Assembly (NCBI GenBank): GCA_016183235.1
Contig: JACPFA010000034.1
Span: 30,909-94,908, forward strand
Direction of reading: 5' to 3'
DNA from: Deltaproteobacteria bacterium
GTDB lineage: Bacteria; UBA10199; DSSB01; JACPFA01
DNA length: 64,000 nucleotides
Shown here piece by piece: positions 48,107-57,376 of this stretch. Every line of letters begins with the position of its first letter. Positions within the stretch are counted from its first letter, which is position 1. Made by a program: the position numbers and the translations under genes. Under the pieces are notes generated by a model. It was not told the origin of the DNA. It searched no databases and saw only the letters and a program-made list of their open reading frames with translations.

Positions 48107-49750
48107 CTACATCCTCTCAGGCGCCGAAACCCCTAACAAATCCAGGCCCTGCTTAAAGGTGTCTCGCAACACTTTGACTAAATAAAGTTTGGCTAAACTC
48201 ACTTCACTCGCTTGACCTAAAACTCGATAGCGAGCATCGCTTTTCCCCTTCGTATAGTAGGCCTGAAAAGATTTCGCAAGGTCCATTAAATAGAATGTAA
48301 CTCGGTGGGGCTCAAGATTTGCCACCACTTCTTGCAAAATATCCTCTAAAGATAGCATTTTTTGGATAAGTTCCATCTCTTCGGGTAGGTTTAAGGCACC
48401 TAAAGGTGGGGGGGTAGGGTTTAAAGATAGCCCTGACTCGCTTGCCTTATTTAAAATAGAGAAAAGCCTAGCATAGGCATATTGCACGTAATAAACCGGA
48501 TTTTCGCTCGATTGCTGTTTAGCCAGCTCCAAATCAAAATCCAGCGTTTGATGATGAGAACGCATCACCAAAAAAAATCGCGTGGCATCAACCCCTACTT
48601 CTGTCAAAACTTCCTCTAAGGTGACCACCGTTCCCTTGCGTTTGCTCATCTTTTTTTGCACATCCCCTTCCATTAAATTAACCAATTGCATGAGCAAAAA
48701 TTTTAACTGATTAGGGTCGTAACCCAAGGCCTGCAAGCTTGCCCTAACTCTTTCTAAATAACCACCATGGTCGGCCCCCAACACATTAATATACAGGTCA
48801 TAATGCCGGTCAAATTTATCTTTGTGATAAGCAATGTCGGGGGTTAAATAAGTATAAGTTCCATCTTTTTTAACGAGCACCCTATCTTTATCATCACCCA
48901 AATCGGTTGAACGAAACCATAAGGCGCCTTCAGATTCATATAAAAAACCCTTTTCCTTCAACAGCTTTAACACTTGATCAATGGCCTTTGATTCATAAAG
49001 CTTACTTTCTGAAAAGTAATCGTCGAAATGAACCCGCAATTTTGCCAGGGTTTGTTGGATGGCCGCCAGCAAATCTTTACTCAATAATTTCCCCATGGCT
49101 TGATCATCGTTTAATTTTTCAAGCTCAAGCTGATATTTTTTCACCAATGTTTCTAAATATTCTCCCTGATAAACATCAGTGGGTAAATTATTATCTAAGG
49201 TTTTGCCTTGCAAACGTGCCAAATAATGAGCCCCTGATTTACCTAGGGTTTGAATCTGGGCCCCATGATCATTAATATAAAATTCCCGTTGCACGCGATA
49301 CCTCATCGCCGCAAATACTCGGGCCAACACATCTCCCACCACCGCATTACGACCATGGCCAATATGCATAGGCCCGGTGGGATTGGCACTGACAAACTCA
49401 ATCAATACCGATTTCCCCTGCCCTAAGTTAGGCAAGTTAATTCCGTTAGCGCTCTCTAATGCTTTGAGAGCAATGTGATAACCGGTGGGGTTAATAAAAA
49501 AATTAATAAAACCAGGGCCAGCTATTTCAACTCGGCTTAAATAATCAGATTCTTGTTTGAGGCTTTCAACTAAGCTTTGGGCCAAAATTCTAGGAGATTG
49601 TTTCGTGGCTCTGGCTACTTGCATGGCTACATTGGTGGAATAATCGCCATGACTTGGCACTTTGGGAATTTCCACTTCAAAATCATTAAGGCTATTTAAC
49701 CCTAAACTTGCACCATGTTTTAAAATGAGTTTTTTTAAGAATAACTTCAT
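48107..49750 (-). CDS. argS: Arginyl-tRNA synthetase
   Basis: 547 residues. N-terminal Arg-tRNA additional domain, HIGH motif in ANPTGPMHIGHGRNAVVGD, KMSKR in KKMSKRKGTVV and a C-terminal DALR helical domain. Class I enzyme charging tRNA-Arg. The start overlaps the M16 stop by 4 bases. Confidence 0.95.
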   Translation of the reverse strand: MKLFLKKLILKHGASLGLNSLNDFEVEIPKVPSHGDYSTNVAMQVARATKQSPRILAQSLVESLKQESDYLSRVEIAGPGFINFFINPTGYHIALKALESANGINLPNLGQGKSVLIEFVSANPTGPMHIGHGRNAVVGDVLARVFAAMRYRVQREFYINDHGAQIQTLGKSGAHYLARLQGKTLDNNLPTDVYQGEYLETLVKKYQLELEKLNDDQAMGKLLSKDLLAAIQQTLAKLRVHFDDYFSESKLYESKAIDQVLKLLKEKGFLYESEGALWFRSTDLGDDKDRVLVKKDGTYTYLTPDIAYHKDKFDRHYDLYINVLGADHGGYLERVRASLQALGYDPNQLKFLLMQLVNLMEGDVQKKMSKRKGTVVTLEEVLTEVGVDATRFFLVMRSHHQTLDFDLELAKQQSSENPVYYVQYAYARLFSILNKASESGLSLNPTPPPLGALNLPEEMELIQKMLSLEDILQEVVANLEPHRVTFYLMDLAKSFQAYYTKGKSDARYRVLGQASEVSLAKLYLVKVLRDTFKQGLDLLGVSAPERM

Positions 49751-51195
49751 GAACCCTTATCAAGCGGTATGATTTGCCACTCTTGCTTACGGATGAGTGA
49801 ATTGAGTTTAGCCCCATCCCCTACCACCAAAATTTTTAAACCTTCCGGGCGCAGGTAGTCTTTCGCCACTCTTTGTAAGTCTGATAAAGTGACGGCCTTA
49901 ATTTTTTCTGCAAAGATTTGCAAATAATGAGGTGGGTACCCTAAAAAATCAAAGCGAGCTTCTTCGGCCACAATATTAAACTTGGGTTCATAACTCGAAA
50001 AAAGACTATTAAGAAAGGCCGCCTTGGCCGCCGCTAATTCTGGGGCCTGAATATTGCCCGGCTCCCGAATATGCTGGAGATGATCCATAATCGATTGAAT
50101 AACCAGGCCAGCACTTTCAACCTTGGTTTGAGCAACCACTCTAAAAATTCCATAATCACGATCTAACCCAAAGCTACTATAAATGGCATAAGCCAGCCCT
50201 TGAGTTGAACGAATATCTACCCCCAAACGAGAGGTCAAGGTTTCGCCTCCTAAAATATAGTTTAAAAGGATGAGGGCAAATTTATCTGGATTATCTCGTT
50301 TGTCGCCAAAATGCCCCACCACCAGGGTGGCTTGATCGGCCTGTTTATCAATAAAAAATTTGCCCGGAGTATAATGACGCTGCACGCCGGCTAGCTCAGG
50401 CAATGGAGCTTCGCTCTTTGCCCAAGCGCTGGTATGTTTATGAATCAGGGCCAACACCTGGCTCTTTTTAAAATTACCCGCAATGGCCAAATTGATTTGA
50501 TTAGGCACATAATATTTCTTAAAGAAGGCCATTAAGTCTTCGCGCTTAATGGCTTTAATCATTTCTTGCGTGGATGTTCTTGCCCAAATATTATCTTGAC
50601 CATAAATCATTTTTTTAAATTCCCGGCTAGCAATGGGGCCAGGCAAATCATTCTGCCGTTTGATTTGATCAATCGCCTTGGCTTTTAAAATTTCTAACCT
50701 GCTTTCATCCATTTTTGGATTTTGCAACATGGTAAAGAAAAGCTCTAAGGTGGGGGCTAAATCTTGGCTTAAAGTTTTGAAACTAACTGTGCTATATTCC
50801 GAAAAAACTTCCACTCCAATCGAAGCGGCCAGGTCTTCTAATTTGGCATTAAAGACATCGGGAGAATCGGCCCCTGCCCCACCCAGGCGCAATAAGCTAG
50901 CCGTTAAACTCGCTGTGCCTAACAGATTTGCAGGGTCATAAATATCCCCAGCCCTTAACCATAATTTACCCGTCACAATGGGCAATTCTTTATCTTCGAG
51001 TAAAAACAGTTTGATCCCATTCTTAAGCGGAATCACCTCGACATTAGGCGGCGCCCAGTTCTCAACTTGCTTACTCGATAAGGTCTGAACAATATCCGCC
51101 CGCGCGGAACGATTCATCCCAACAAAGGAACCTAATAAAATTACTGCTAGACAAATAATTGCGCGTTTAAAAATCTGGGGCGCAAGAGTTTTCAT
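49747..51195 (-). CDS. M16 peptidase homologue lacking the catalytic motif
   Basis: 482 residues from ATG 51195, which opens a normal signal peptide (KRAIICLAVILLGSFVG...SARA). The open frame continues to 51354 through a palindrome. The two-half M16 fold is present (NGIKLFLLEDKELPIVTGKL, GLAYAIYSSFGLDRDYGIF), but the HxxEH zinc site is absent: the equivalent segment is ASLTASLLRLGG. It is probably the non-catalytic partner of the active M16 protein upstream. Confidence 0.85.
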   Translation of the reverse strand: MKTLAPQIFKRAIICLAVILLGSFVGMNRSARADIVQTLSSKQVENWAPPNVEVIPLKNGIKLFLLEDKELPIVTGKLWLRAGDIYDPANLLGTASLTASLLRLGGAGADSPDVFNAKLEDLAASIGVEVFSEYSTVSFKTLSQDLAPTLELFFTMLQNPKMDESRLEILKAKAIDQIKRQNDLPGPIASREFKKMIYGQDNIWARTSTQEMIKAIKREDLMAFFKKYYVPNQINLAIAGNFKKSQVLALIHKHTSAWAKSEAPLPELAGVQRHYTPGKFFIDKQADQATLVVGHFGDKRDNPDKFALILLNYILGGETLTSRLGVDIRSTQGLAYAIYSSFGLDRDYGIFRVVAQTKVESAGLVIQSIMDHLQHIREPGNIQAPELAAAKAAFLNSLFSSYEPKFNIVAEEARFDFLGYPPHYLQIFAEKIKAVTLSDLQRVAKDYLRPEGLKILVVGDGAKLNSLIRKQEWQIIPLDKGS

Positions 51196-51343
51196 CGTCA
51201 TTGCCCCCGAGTCAAGCTCGGGGCAGGCTGCGCGGCGGGCCGTCATCCCGGGCTTGACCCGGGATCCATGATGATTAGCAGGTAGGAAGGTCGCCGCAAG
51301 AGGCACCAGACGATGAAAACTCTTGCGCCCCAGATTTTTAAAC
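51165..51343. repeat. Large palindrome at the 5' end of the M16 homologue
   Basis: Perfect 35-bp arms (51165-51199 and 51309-51343). The left arm holds the start codon and first ten codons of the M16 homologue, so the right arm is an inverted copy of the gene start. Two REP-like palindromes (51197-51226, 51242-51268) fill the centre. Confidence 0.9.
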
Positions 51344-51350
51344 ACGTATT

Positions 51351-52835
51351 TCATTTTTTCTTTACCTCAACCACAATCGCTCGTTCGGGTTTTAGATAAG
51401 TTGAAATGATTTTCTGTAAATCGCTAGCCTGTAACGATTTAATCTTCTGCGGATGTTCAATCAAATATTTCCAGTCACCCGCTAATAGCTCATAAAAACT
51501 CAATATGCTGGCTAATTCGCTGTTTTGTTCTAAGCCATAAAAAATCCCTGCTAATAAATTTTTTCGAGCCCGCTCAATGGCTTGGGGGTTAATCCCTTCA
51601 TGAGTGATCTTATTTAACTCGTCATATAAGGCCTTTAATACTTCTTGGCCTTCATGGCCTGGCAATAAAGAGGCATAAATAAAATATAAATTTTGCGCCC
51701 TCACCCCTGGGGTTGAACTGTCGCACTCCAAACTATTCACCAATTTTTCTTGAATCACTAAACGTTGATAAAAATGGGAGGTAAGGCCGCCACAGATGAC
51801 TTGATCGAGGAGGTCAAAGGCATAATCATCAGGATGCGGCAAGGTGGGCTTGGGGAACCCAATCATCATAAAGGGATTAGAATCTTGGTATAAAACTTTG
51901 TATCGAGCCTGAAATTCTTCAGGTTCTACTTTTATTTCGGGTTTTGATTTTGGAGAAGGAATTTCTCCAAAATATTTTTGTAAAATCTTTTCTGTTTCTC
52001 CCACATCAACATTACCCACCACCGCCCCTACGATGTTACTTGGAATATAATATTCATGGTAAAATTGATAAAGATCGGTGGCGGTGAGATTTGCCACATC
52101 TTTAGCAAAACCAATGGTGGGATATTGATAAGGGCTTTTATCAAAGGCCAAATCTAAAAAGGCTTCGTAGGCGGCCCCAAACGGGCTATCGTCTACTCGC
52201 ATACGACGTTCTTCTAACACCACATCGCGTTCTGCATAAAATTCTCGAAACACCGAATCTTTTAAGCGACTCGATTCTAAATAGGCCCACAGCTCTAATT
52301 TGCTATTGGGTAAAGACACAAAATAGCTGGTGACATCTTGACTAGTGGTCGCATTAAGATCATCGCCACCATTCTGGTTGTAAATCTTAGAAAAGGCTTC
52401 TTTGATGACAAATTCATTGGCCTTGCTTCGCACTGCTTCAAACTGTTTGAGCAACTTTGGTTTTTGTTTTGAGTCGGCGGTTTTAAGAGCTTGGGCAATG
52501 GTTTCTAACTCGGCTAAATATTTTGCCTCTGCCTGGTAATCTGTCGTACCAATTTCAGGAGTTCCTTTAAAGGCCATGTGCTCTAACAAATGTGCAATGC
52601 CCGTTTTACCCATAGGTTCATCATAACCCCCAACTCCCACTCGAATATAACCTGTAAAGATGGGCGCCCCTTCGCGATGCACAATCAGAAAACGCATCCC
52701 GTTGGGTAGAGTGACTTTATGCACGGGAATATCCAAGCTCATCTCGGGCGTACGTTGCACACAAGCTGAGCCAAAAACCAAAGCGGCTGCCAAAAATAAA
52801 ATTATCTTTTGGGGGAACTTAAAGATTATTGACAT
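51351..52835 (-). CDS. M16 zinc peptidase, probable lipoprotein
   Basis: 494 residues. A signal with a lipobox-like end (LFLAAALVFGSAC) suggests a lipoprotein. The catalytic motif HLLEHMAFKGTPEIG (HxxEH) and a distal Glu in YAERDVVLEERRM are present. Such proteases pair with inactive homologues such as the next gene. Overlaps the kinase gene by 10 bases. Confidence 0.9.
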   Translation of the reverse strand: MSIIFKFPQKIILFLAAALVFGSACVQRTPEMSLDIPVHKVTLPNGMRFLIVHREGAPIFTGYIRVGVGGYDEPMGKTGIAHLLEHMAFKGTPEIGTTDYQAEAKYLAELETIAQALKTADSKQKPKLLKQFEAVRSKANEFVIKEAFSKIYNQNGGDDLNATTSQDVTSYFVSLPNSKLELWAYLESSRLKDSVFREFYAERDVVLEERRMRVDDSPFGAAYEAFLDLAFDKSPYQYPTIGFAKDVANLTATDLYQFYHEYYIPSNIVGAVVGNVDVGETEKILQKYFGEIPSPKSKPEIKVEPEEFQARYKVLYQDSNPFMMIGFPKPTLPHPDDYAFDLLDQVICGGLTSHFYQRLVIQEKLVNSLECDSSTPGVRAQNLYFIYASLLPGHEGQEVLKALYDELNKITHEGINPQAIERARKNLLAGIFYGLEQNSELASILSFYELLAGDWKYLIEHPQKIKSLQASDLQKIISTYLKPERAIVVEVKKK

Positions 52836-54412
52836 ATTAATTGGGAAGATTTTTCAAAATTCACATAACACTTTGAGGTTCTACCATCACTCACGACAAC
52901 CGTGCCTTTCGAGCTTTGCTGAGTAGGGCCATGCATGACACGGATGACATACTGCCCTGGTTTTAAACCTTGTTTGCGAAATGGCGTTTCAACTTGATTA
53001 GCCACCCCTGAAATTGACACCATCCCCCACGGCACTGCATTAATACTAATCCCACCCAACTTAGGTTTTTCTTTTGCTGGTTCGGAAACCAAGGTTGGTC
53101 TTACAATAAGAGGTTGCTGCATCGAATCAAGCCTTTGCTTTTGGGTTAAATCTTCTTCCTCTTCTACTACAACCTCACTCGGAACAGAAGTAGAATTAGA
53201 AGTAGAGTGGTTGGAGTAAAAAAAAGATAAACCACTTAAGCTTAATATTCCCAAACCTACCAGCGCGCCAATCCATCCTCTTGGAGTTATTTTAAAACCC
53301 TTGGGTGTTTGCTGGTTAAAAATTTCAGGAGACTTTTTTTCAACGAAAATATGTTCGGTCTCGGCTAAAAAAACGGTTCGGGTAGCCGCTGACAGAAGTT
53401 CGGTTTGTGGGTCAGGGAGAGCTGTGGTGACAGCATCGGGTGTTGATAGGATTGGCACCTTGGAATGTTGCATTGATTCTAAAAACGATCGGCAGTCTTC
53501 TCTCGTCACATGATAAATACGTTGCAAGTCTTTGCGAAATTCTTCTGTACTACGATAACGTTGATCGCGGTTGGGCTCTAGAGCTCGTTTGAGGGTGTTT
53601 TGAAGTAAAATCGGTAATCGCGAAAAGCTTTTGGGCCAAGGAATAACTCCATTTTTGGCCCTATTTAAAACCGCCAGCCCGTTCCCCGAGCCAAAAGGTT
53701 TTTCTTGAAAAAGTAATTCATAAAACACAATCCCCAACGAAAAAAGGTCAGCCCGCGCATCAAGGTTTGCCCCCTCGGCTTGTTCAGGCGACATGTAAGC
53801 ATATTTGCCTTTAAGCACTCCGGTTTGAGTTTCATGGCCACGCTCGAGGGCCAAGGCAATCCCAAAATCACCTACTTTCACCTCACCCAAATGAGAGAGC
53901 AAAATATTTTGTGGGCTGATATCGCGATGAATAATATGGAGCGGTTGGTTTAATTTATTTTTTTTCTCGTGAGCATGGCCCAGCCCCAGCAAGGCCTCAC
54001 TAATGATATAAGTTGCAATCTCAGGGAGAATGTTCCTGCCTTGCTTCACCAACAAAGTTTGCAAGCTGCGAAGATCCAAGCCATCCACATATTCCATGGC
54101 AATGTAATAAACACCCTCTACTTGATTGAGTTCATACACCTGAACAATATTAGGATGATTGAGCTGAGCAACAATTTTTGCTTCATCAATGAACATTTCA
54201 ATAAATTCATGTTGCCCTGACCACATGGGCAGAATGCATTTAATCACTAAATCTTTTTCAAAACCATCCGCCCCTTGAATAGATGCTTTGTAAATTTCTG
54301 CCATACCACCACTGGCCACAAGTTCAGTGAGTAAATAACGACCAAATTGACGGGGAAGTTTAGTGGGCCTAACCATAAAGTCTGCATAAAACAGTATCGG
54401 CTTTAGAATCAA
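52826..54412 (-). CDS. Membrane Ser/Thr protein kinase with PEGA-like tail
   Basis: 528 residues; ATG 54376 (MVRPTKLPRQFGRYLL) is a likely alternative start, 516 residues. Kinase domain: ASGGMAEIYKA loop, VIKCIL Lys, HRDISPQNILL (the HRDxSPxN form common in Myxococcota) and DFGIAL. Membrane segment at about 380-405. The C-terminal part (GGISINAVPWGMVSISG...KPGQYVIRV) resembles a PEGA domain. First gene of an operon running through the M16 pair to argS. Confidence 0.88.
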   Translation of the reverse strand: MILKPILFYADFMVRPTKLPRQFGRYLLTELVASGGMAEIYKASIQGADGFEKDLVIKCILPMWSGQHEFIEMFIDEAKIVAQLNHPNIVQVYELNQVEGVYYIAMEYVDGLDLRSLQTLLVKQGRNILPEIATYIISEALLGLGHAHEKKNKLNQPLHIIHRDISPQNILLSHLGEVKVGDFGIALALERGHETQTGVLKGKYAYMSPEQAEGANLDARADLFSLGIVFYELLFQEKPFGSGNGLAVLNRAKNGVIPWPKSFSRLPILLQNTLKRALEPNRDQRYRSTEEFRKDLQRIYHVTREDCRSFLESMQHSKVPILSTPDAVTTALPDPQTELLSAATRTVFLAETEHIFVEKKSPEIFNQQTPKGFKITPRGWIGALVGLGILSLSGLSFFYSNHSTSNSTSVPSEVVVEEEEDLTQKQRLDSMQQPLIVRPTLVSEPAKEKPKLGGISINAVPWGMVSISGVANQVETPFRKQGLKPGQYVIRVMHGPTQQSSKGTVVVSDGRTSKCYVNFEKSSQLICQ

Positions 54413-54596
54413 TGGTTACATCGCTGAAAACATAAAACAAATTGATGCGCCTGGTCAGAAAACCGCTGAATAACATTTTAATAATATTTTATGAATTATT
54501 GTTTATTTTAATTGAAATTATATATAACTTTAGTATAATTGTTCATAAGGAATCCCCTAAAAGGGGTCCATTTGCATTGTTGGCCAGGGAGTCTAA

Positions 54597-54788
54597 ATGC
54601 ATCAGATATTAAAAGAATTGTGCGTAGAAGTGTTGAGTGGTGATATTGGGACTGAACGTTTTAATCGCCTGTGGGTTCAAAGCGGCATTCCACTCGAGGG
54701 TGAAATTTTTGACATCGCCAATAATATTCTCAACCACGCCGCCGAAATAACCCCAGAACTTATTTTATACCAACCTACTTATCATTAA
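54597..54788 (+). CDS. Small hypothetical protein
   Basis: 63 residues, acidic and helical (ILKELCVEVLSGDIGTERFN). An AGGGAG site lies 7 bases before the ATG. Upstream is an AT-rich promoter-like region with a CCCC-TAAAA-GGGG hairpin at about 54553-54568. No family recognised. Codon use looks normal, so a real gene is fairly likely. Confidence 0.5.
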   Translation: MHQILKELCVEVLSGDIGTERFNRLWVQSGIPLEGEIFDIANNILNHAAEITPELILYQPTYH

Positions 54789-54808
54789 ACAACCTACTGT
54801 CATATATA

Positions 54809-54862
54809 GATCCCGGATCGGGGTCCGGGATGACGTCATGCCGGACTTGATCCGGCATCCAT
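54809..54862. repeat. Two REP-like short palindromes
   Basis: GATCCCGGATCGGGGTCCGG then GATGAC, followed by GTCATGCCGGACTTGATCCG then GCATCC. Confidence 0.65.
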
Positions 54863-54919
54863 TCATTGCATCGCTGATACTCAGGATAAACTTCCGCAAT
54901 CTCTTCTGCCTCAATCGCA

Positions 54920-54960
54920 CAAAATAAAAACCCCCAGTTTTTAGGCCGGGGGTTTTAAAT
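54920..54960 (-). terminator. Terminator of the lysine-rich gene
   Basis: CCCCC and GGGGG arms around AGTTTTTAGGC; on the minus strand the stem is followed by TTTTTATTTT. It ends about 20 bases after the gene at 54978. Confidence 0.7.
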
Positions 54961-54977
54961 TTATTATCCGAGAAAGC

Positions 54978-55055
54978 CTATCTTTTCTTTTTCTTCTTGC
55001 TTGCCTTTTTAGCTTTCTTTTTCTTTGCGGACTTTTTCTTTTTCTTTGCTGCCAT
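54978..55055 (-). CDS. 25-residue lysine-rich histone-tail-like protein
   Basis: Encodes 25 residues, of which 17 are Lys, one Arg and the rest Ala, Ser and Met (MAAKKKKKSAKKKKAKKASK, then KKKKR). AAGGAGG lies 9 bases before the ATG and a good terminator follows, so it is a complete transcription unit. The composition is that of histone-H1/AlgP-like tails, suggesting nucleic-acid binding. It is too short for most gene finders. Confidence 0.7.
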   Translation of the reverse strand: MAAKKKKKSAKKKKAKKASKKKKKR

Positions 55056-55243
55056 ACGGTTAACCCTCCTTAGGTTGTTAGAAGTAACGTATGTTATTAA
55101 TTTCAATATTAAAATTAATTATCACTATAGTCAACAACTATTTGTATTAATTTGCATTAATTATACTAAATTTCATTTCCACTTGACAAAACTTTTTTAC
55201 ACTCACGCATTCATCTCGTTTTATTTGCAATTTGTTTTGCACC

Positions 55244-55272
55244 TTGCAATTTCATTTTCAAATCACTATAAG
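55244..55272 (+). promoter_or_regulatory. Promoter of tRNA-fMet
   Basis: TTGCAA, 17 bases, TATAAG, followed by a GC-rich GCG as in stringently controlled promoters, about 37 bases before the tRNA. Upstream 55081-55243 is AT-rich with no gene seen. Confidence 0.65.
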
Positions 55273-55308
55273 CGTAGACCGTTCTCTTTTGCAGAGATTT
55301 TTTAATAC

Positions 55309-55382
55309 CGCGGGGTGGAGCAGTCTGGTAGCTCGCCGGGCTCATAACCCGGAGGTCATAGGTTCAAATCCTATCCCCGCTA
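55309..55382 (+). tRNA. Initiator tRNA-Met (CAT)
   Basis: The cloverleaf starts CGCGGGGTGGAGCAGTCTGG, with anticodon arm CCGGGCTCATAACCCGG and T arm GGTTCAAATCC. The unpaired first base (C1 opposite T72) and three G-C pairs in the anticodon stem mark the initiator. The 3' end reads ACCC, so CCA is not fully encoded. Confidence 0.95.
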
Positions 55383-55386
55383 CCCT

Positions 55387-55421
55387 CAAAAAGCATGCAG
55401 CTGTCTGCATGCTTTTTTTTT
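55387..55421 (+). terminator. Terminator after tRNA-fMet
   Basis: AAAAGCATGCAG, loop CTGT, CTGCATGCTTTT with a run of nine T. Confidence 0.9.
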
Positions 55422-55460
55422 GTGCTTCATATTATTCTATATTTTGAAATTGGGAATTGT

Positions 55461-55623
55461 AAAATTCCTTTTGAAATCGGCTGAAGCTTGGAGGGGTTTG
55501 TCGGAGGCTTCCATATCAATGGATATGATGCCATGGAAGCCGAGACTTTGAGTGCGTCCGGCGGCCATAACCGCCGGACGACACGGACCCCGGAAAGCTT
55601 CTGCCGATTTCAAAAAGAATTTT
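55461..55623. repeat. Branched palindrome C2 (family C)
   Basis: Arms AAAATTCCTTTTGAAATCGG and its partner, reaching into the rluB stop. Two internal hairpins (GGCTTCCAT/ATGGAAGCC and TCCGGCGG/CCGCCGGA) replace those of C1, while GAGACTTTGAGTGCG and CGACACGGACCCC are identical to C1. Confidence 0.88.
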
Positions 55624-56329
55624 ATTTGCCCTTTAACTGTTTCACTTGTTCTTGAGTTAATGTCTTAAGCTCCCCCGGCTCCATATTACCTAATGCTATC
55701 TTCCCATGCTTAATCCGAATCAACCGTTTAACCTGATAATCAAATAACTCAAGCATCCGACGAATCTCGCGATTTCTTCCTTCTAACAAAGTTAATTCAA
55801 TCCAATCCGGCTTACCTAAAATTCCAATTTTAACTTCCAAAGCCCGGCACGGTTTCCCATCCAAGCTTACCCCTTGTTCTAAAGCCTGTTGCAATGCTTG
55901 ACGAGGGCCTGGGGTCACCTGCACTCGATAAACTTTAGGGACTTCATAGCGCGGGTGAGTAAGCTGTTGCAATAATGCCCCATCGCTGGTTAACAGCAAA
56001 AGGCCTTCAGAATCTTTATCTAATCGCCCAACGGCATTGACCTCTTTGGGTAATTTAAGTAAATCCGCCCAAGCTTTTCTGCCCCACTCATCTTTTTTAC
56101 TAACAATCACACCTCTCGGTTTATAATAAGCAAAATAAAGTTTGGATGAAGGAAGAAGAATTTTTTTACCACGCACCACGAGTTGATCTTTTGACAAATC
56201 AACTTTGAACCCCAAATCTTTTACTAATAACCCATTAACCCGCACCTGCCCCTGTAAAATCAACTTCTCCGCCTCACGTCGCGAAGCAATCCCCGCTTGA
56301 GAAAGTATTTTTTGAATACGCTCTGCCAC
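55622..56329 (-). CDS. rluB: 23S rRNA pseudouridine synthase, RluB type
   Basis: 235 residues. S4 domain (QKILSQAGIASRREAEKLIL), catalytic Asp in GRLDKDSEGLLLLTSDG and KVYRVQVTP. Family RsuA/RluB/E/F; the position next to scpB favours RluB, which modifies U2605 of 23S rRNA. 2 bases after scpB. Confidence 0.9.
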   Translation of the reverse strand: MAERIQKILSQAGIASRREAEKLILQGQVRVNGLLVKDLGFKVDLSKDQLVVRGKKILLPSSKLYFAYYKPRGVIVSKKDEWGRKAWADLLKLPKEVNAVGRLDKDSEGLLLLTSDGALLQQLTHPRYEVPKVYRVQVTPGPRQALQQALEQGVSLDGKPCRALEVKIGILGKPDWIELTLLEGRNREIRRMLELFDYQVKRLIRIKHGKIALGNMEPGELKTLTQEQVKQLKGK

Positions 56330-56331
56330 AC

Positions 56332-57159
56332 TTAATCAACTTTTGTAGAATCTTTGTCGGGGGGGAACATATCTTTTTCTAGTTTGCGCAATTCATTAAG
56401 CTTGTCTTCTAGCTCCAGCACTTCTTCTTGCTCTGCTTTTTCTAAATGCAACAAACGCATCTCTAAATCTTCTGGCGAAGTATCTTCTTGATAATTGGCA
56501 AGAGACAAACTCTCTTGGCTGGCCTGGGCTTTAAATTCTTGTTCGATTTCTTCTAAATCTCTCAAACTAGGAATATCTTTAATGCTATTCAAATTAAACA
56601 GCTCTAAAAAATAAGTTGTGGTGCCATAAAGGGCCGGTTTGCCAATATCGTCTTTTTTACCCACCACCTTTACCAAATCTTTTTCTAATAAAGTTTTTAA
56701 CACCGCCCCAGAATCAACCCCGCGCATTGATTCTACTTCTACTCGAGTCAAGGGTTGCCGATAGGCAATGATCGCCAATGTTTCCATGGCAGGTTTCGAT
56801 AATTTGGTGGGGGAAGGTTTGAATAACAACTTAATCCATGGCGCCAAGTCAGGTTTGGTGCGAAATTGAAACCCTCCTGCAACTTCAACCAACTCAATGC
56901 CATATTCACCAGCCCTACGATACTTTTCGAACAAAGCATCTAAAGCTGTTTTTACTTCAGCCTTACCGATTTTTTCTTCTTCTAATTGTTGCTTGGTTGC
57001 CAACTGTTCTTCGGCAGTCAAAGCCCCATCGAGCGCTGCATCGGTGGCCGCCTCCATACCACGTTGAACCACCTCGACCATCTGATTCACCGTCAAAGGT
57101 TCACGCGCCGCAAAAATTAAACTTTCCAAGATCTGTGCTAAATTTTCTTGGGCTATCAT
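56332..57159 (-). CDS. scpB: Segregation and condensation protein ScpB
   Basis: 275 residues. Two winged-helix domains (LAQILESLIFAAREPLTVNQ, then KPAMETLAIIAYRQPLTRVE). An acidic C-terminal extension of about 70 residues is longer than usual, and there is a Gln/Glu-rich insert near 45-60. Forms the kleisin complex with ScpA and SMC. Confidence 0.92.
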   Translation of the reverse strand: MIAQENLAQILESLIFAAREPLTVNQMVEVVQRGMEAATDAALDGALTAEEQLATKQQLEEEKIGKAEVKTALDALFEKYRRAGEYGIELVEVAGGFQFRTKPDLAPWIKLLFKPSPTKLSKPAMETLAIIAYRQPLTRVEVESMRGVDSGAVLKTLLEKDLVKVVGKKDDIGKPALYGTTTYFLELFNLNSIKDIPSLRDLEEIEQEFKAQASQESLSLANYQEDTSPEDLEMRLLHLEKAEQEEVLELEDKLNELRKLEKDMFPPDKDSTKVD

Positions 57160-57186
57160 AAAGCTCCTTTATTCATAAAAATATCC

Positions 57187-57370
57187 CTGAAAAAGTTCTT
57201 TTATGAACTTTCTGTCATTGCAAGGCTGGCACCCTCTGTCATTGCGAACCCAGCAGGGTGAAGCAATCTCTTCTGCCTAACCGAGGAGATTGCTTCGCCC
57301 GTTGGGCTCGCAATGACAGAGGGGCCACGCCACTTCCGCAAGACCGCCGACTTTAAAAGAACTTTTTCAG
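57187..57370. repeat. Palindrome E1 (family E), between scpA and scpB
   Basis: Outer arms CTGAAAAAGTTCTTTTA and its complement; inner CTCTGTCATTGCGAACCCAG ... CTCGCAATGACAGAG with a hairpin tip around CTTCTGCCTAACCGAGGAG. The inner part recurs, inverted, at the carB end. It lies in the scpA-scpB mRNA. Confidence 0.85.
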
Positions 57371-57376
57371 ACACCT

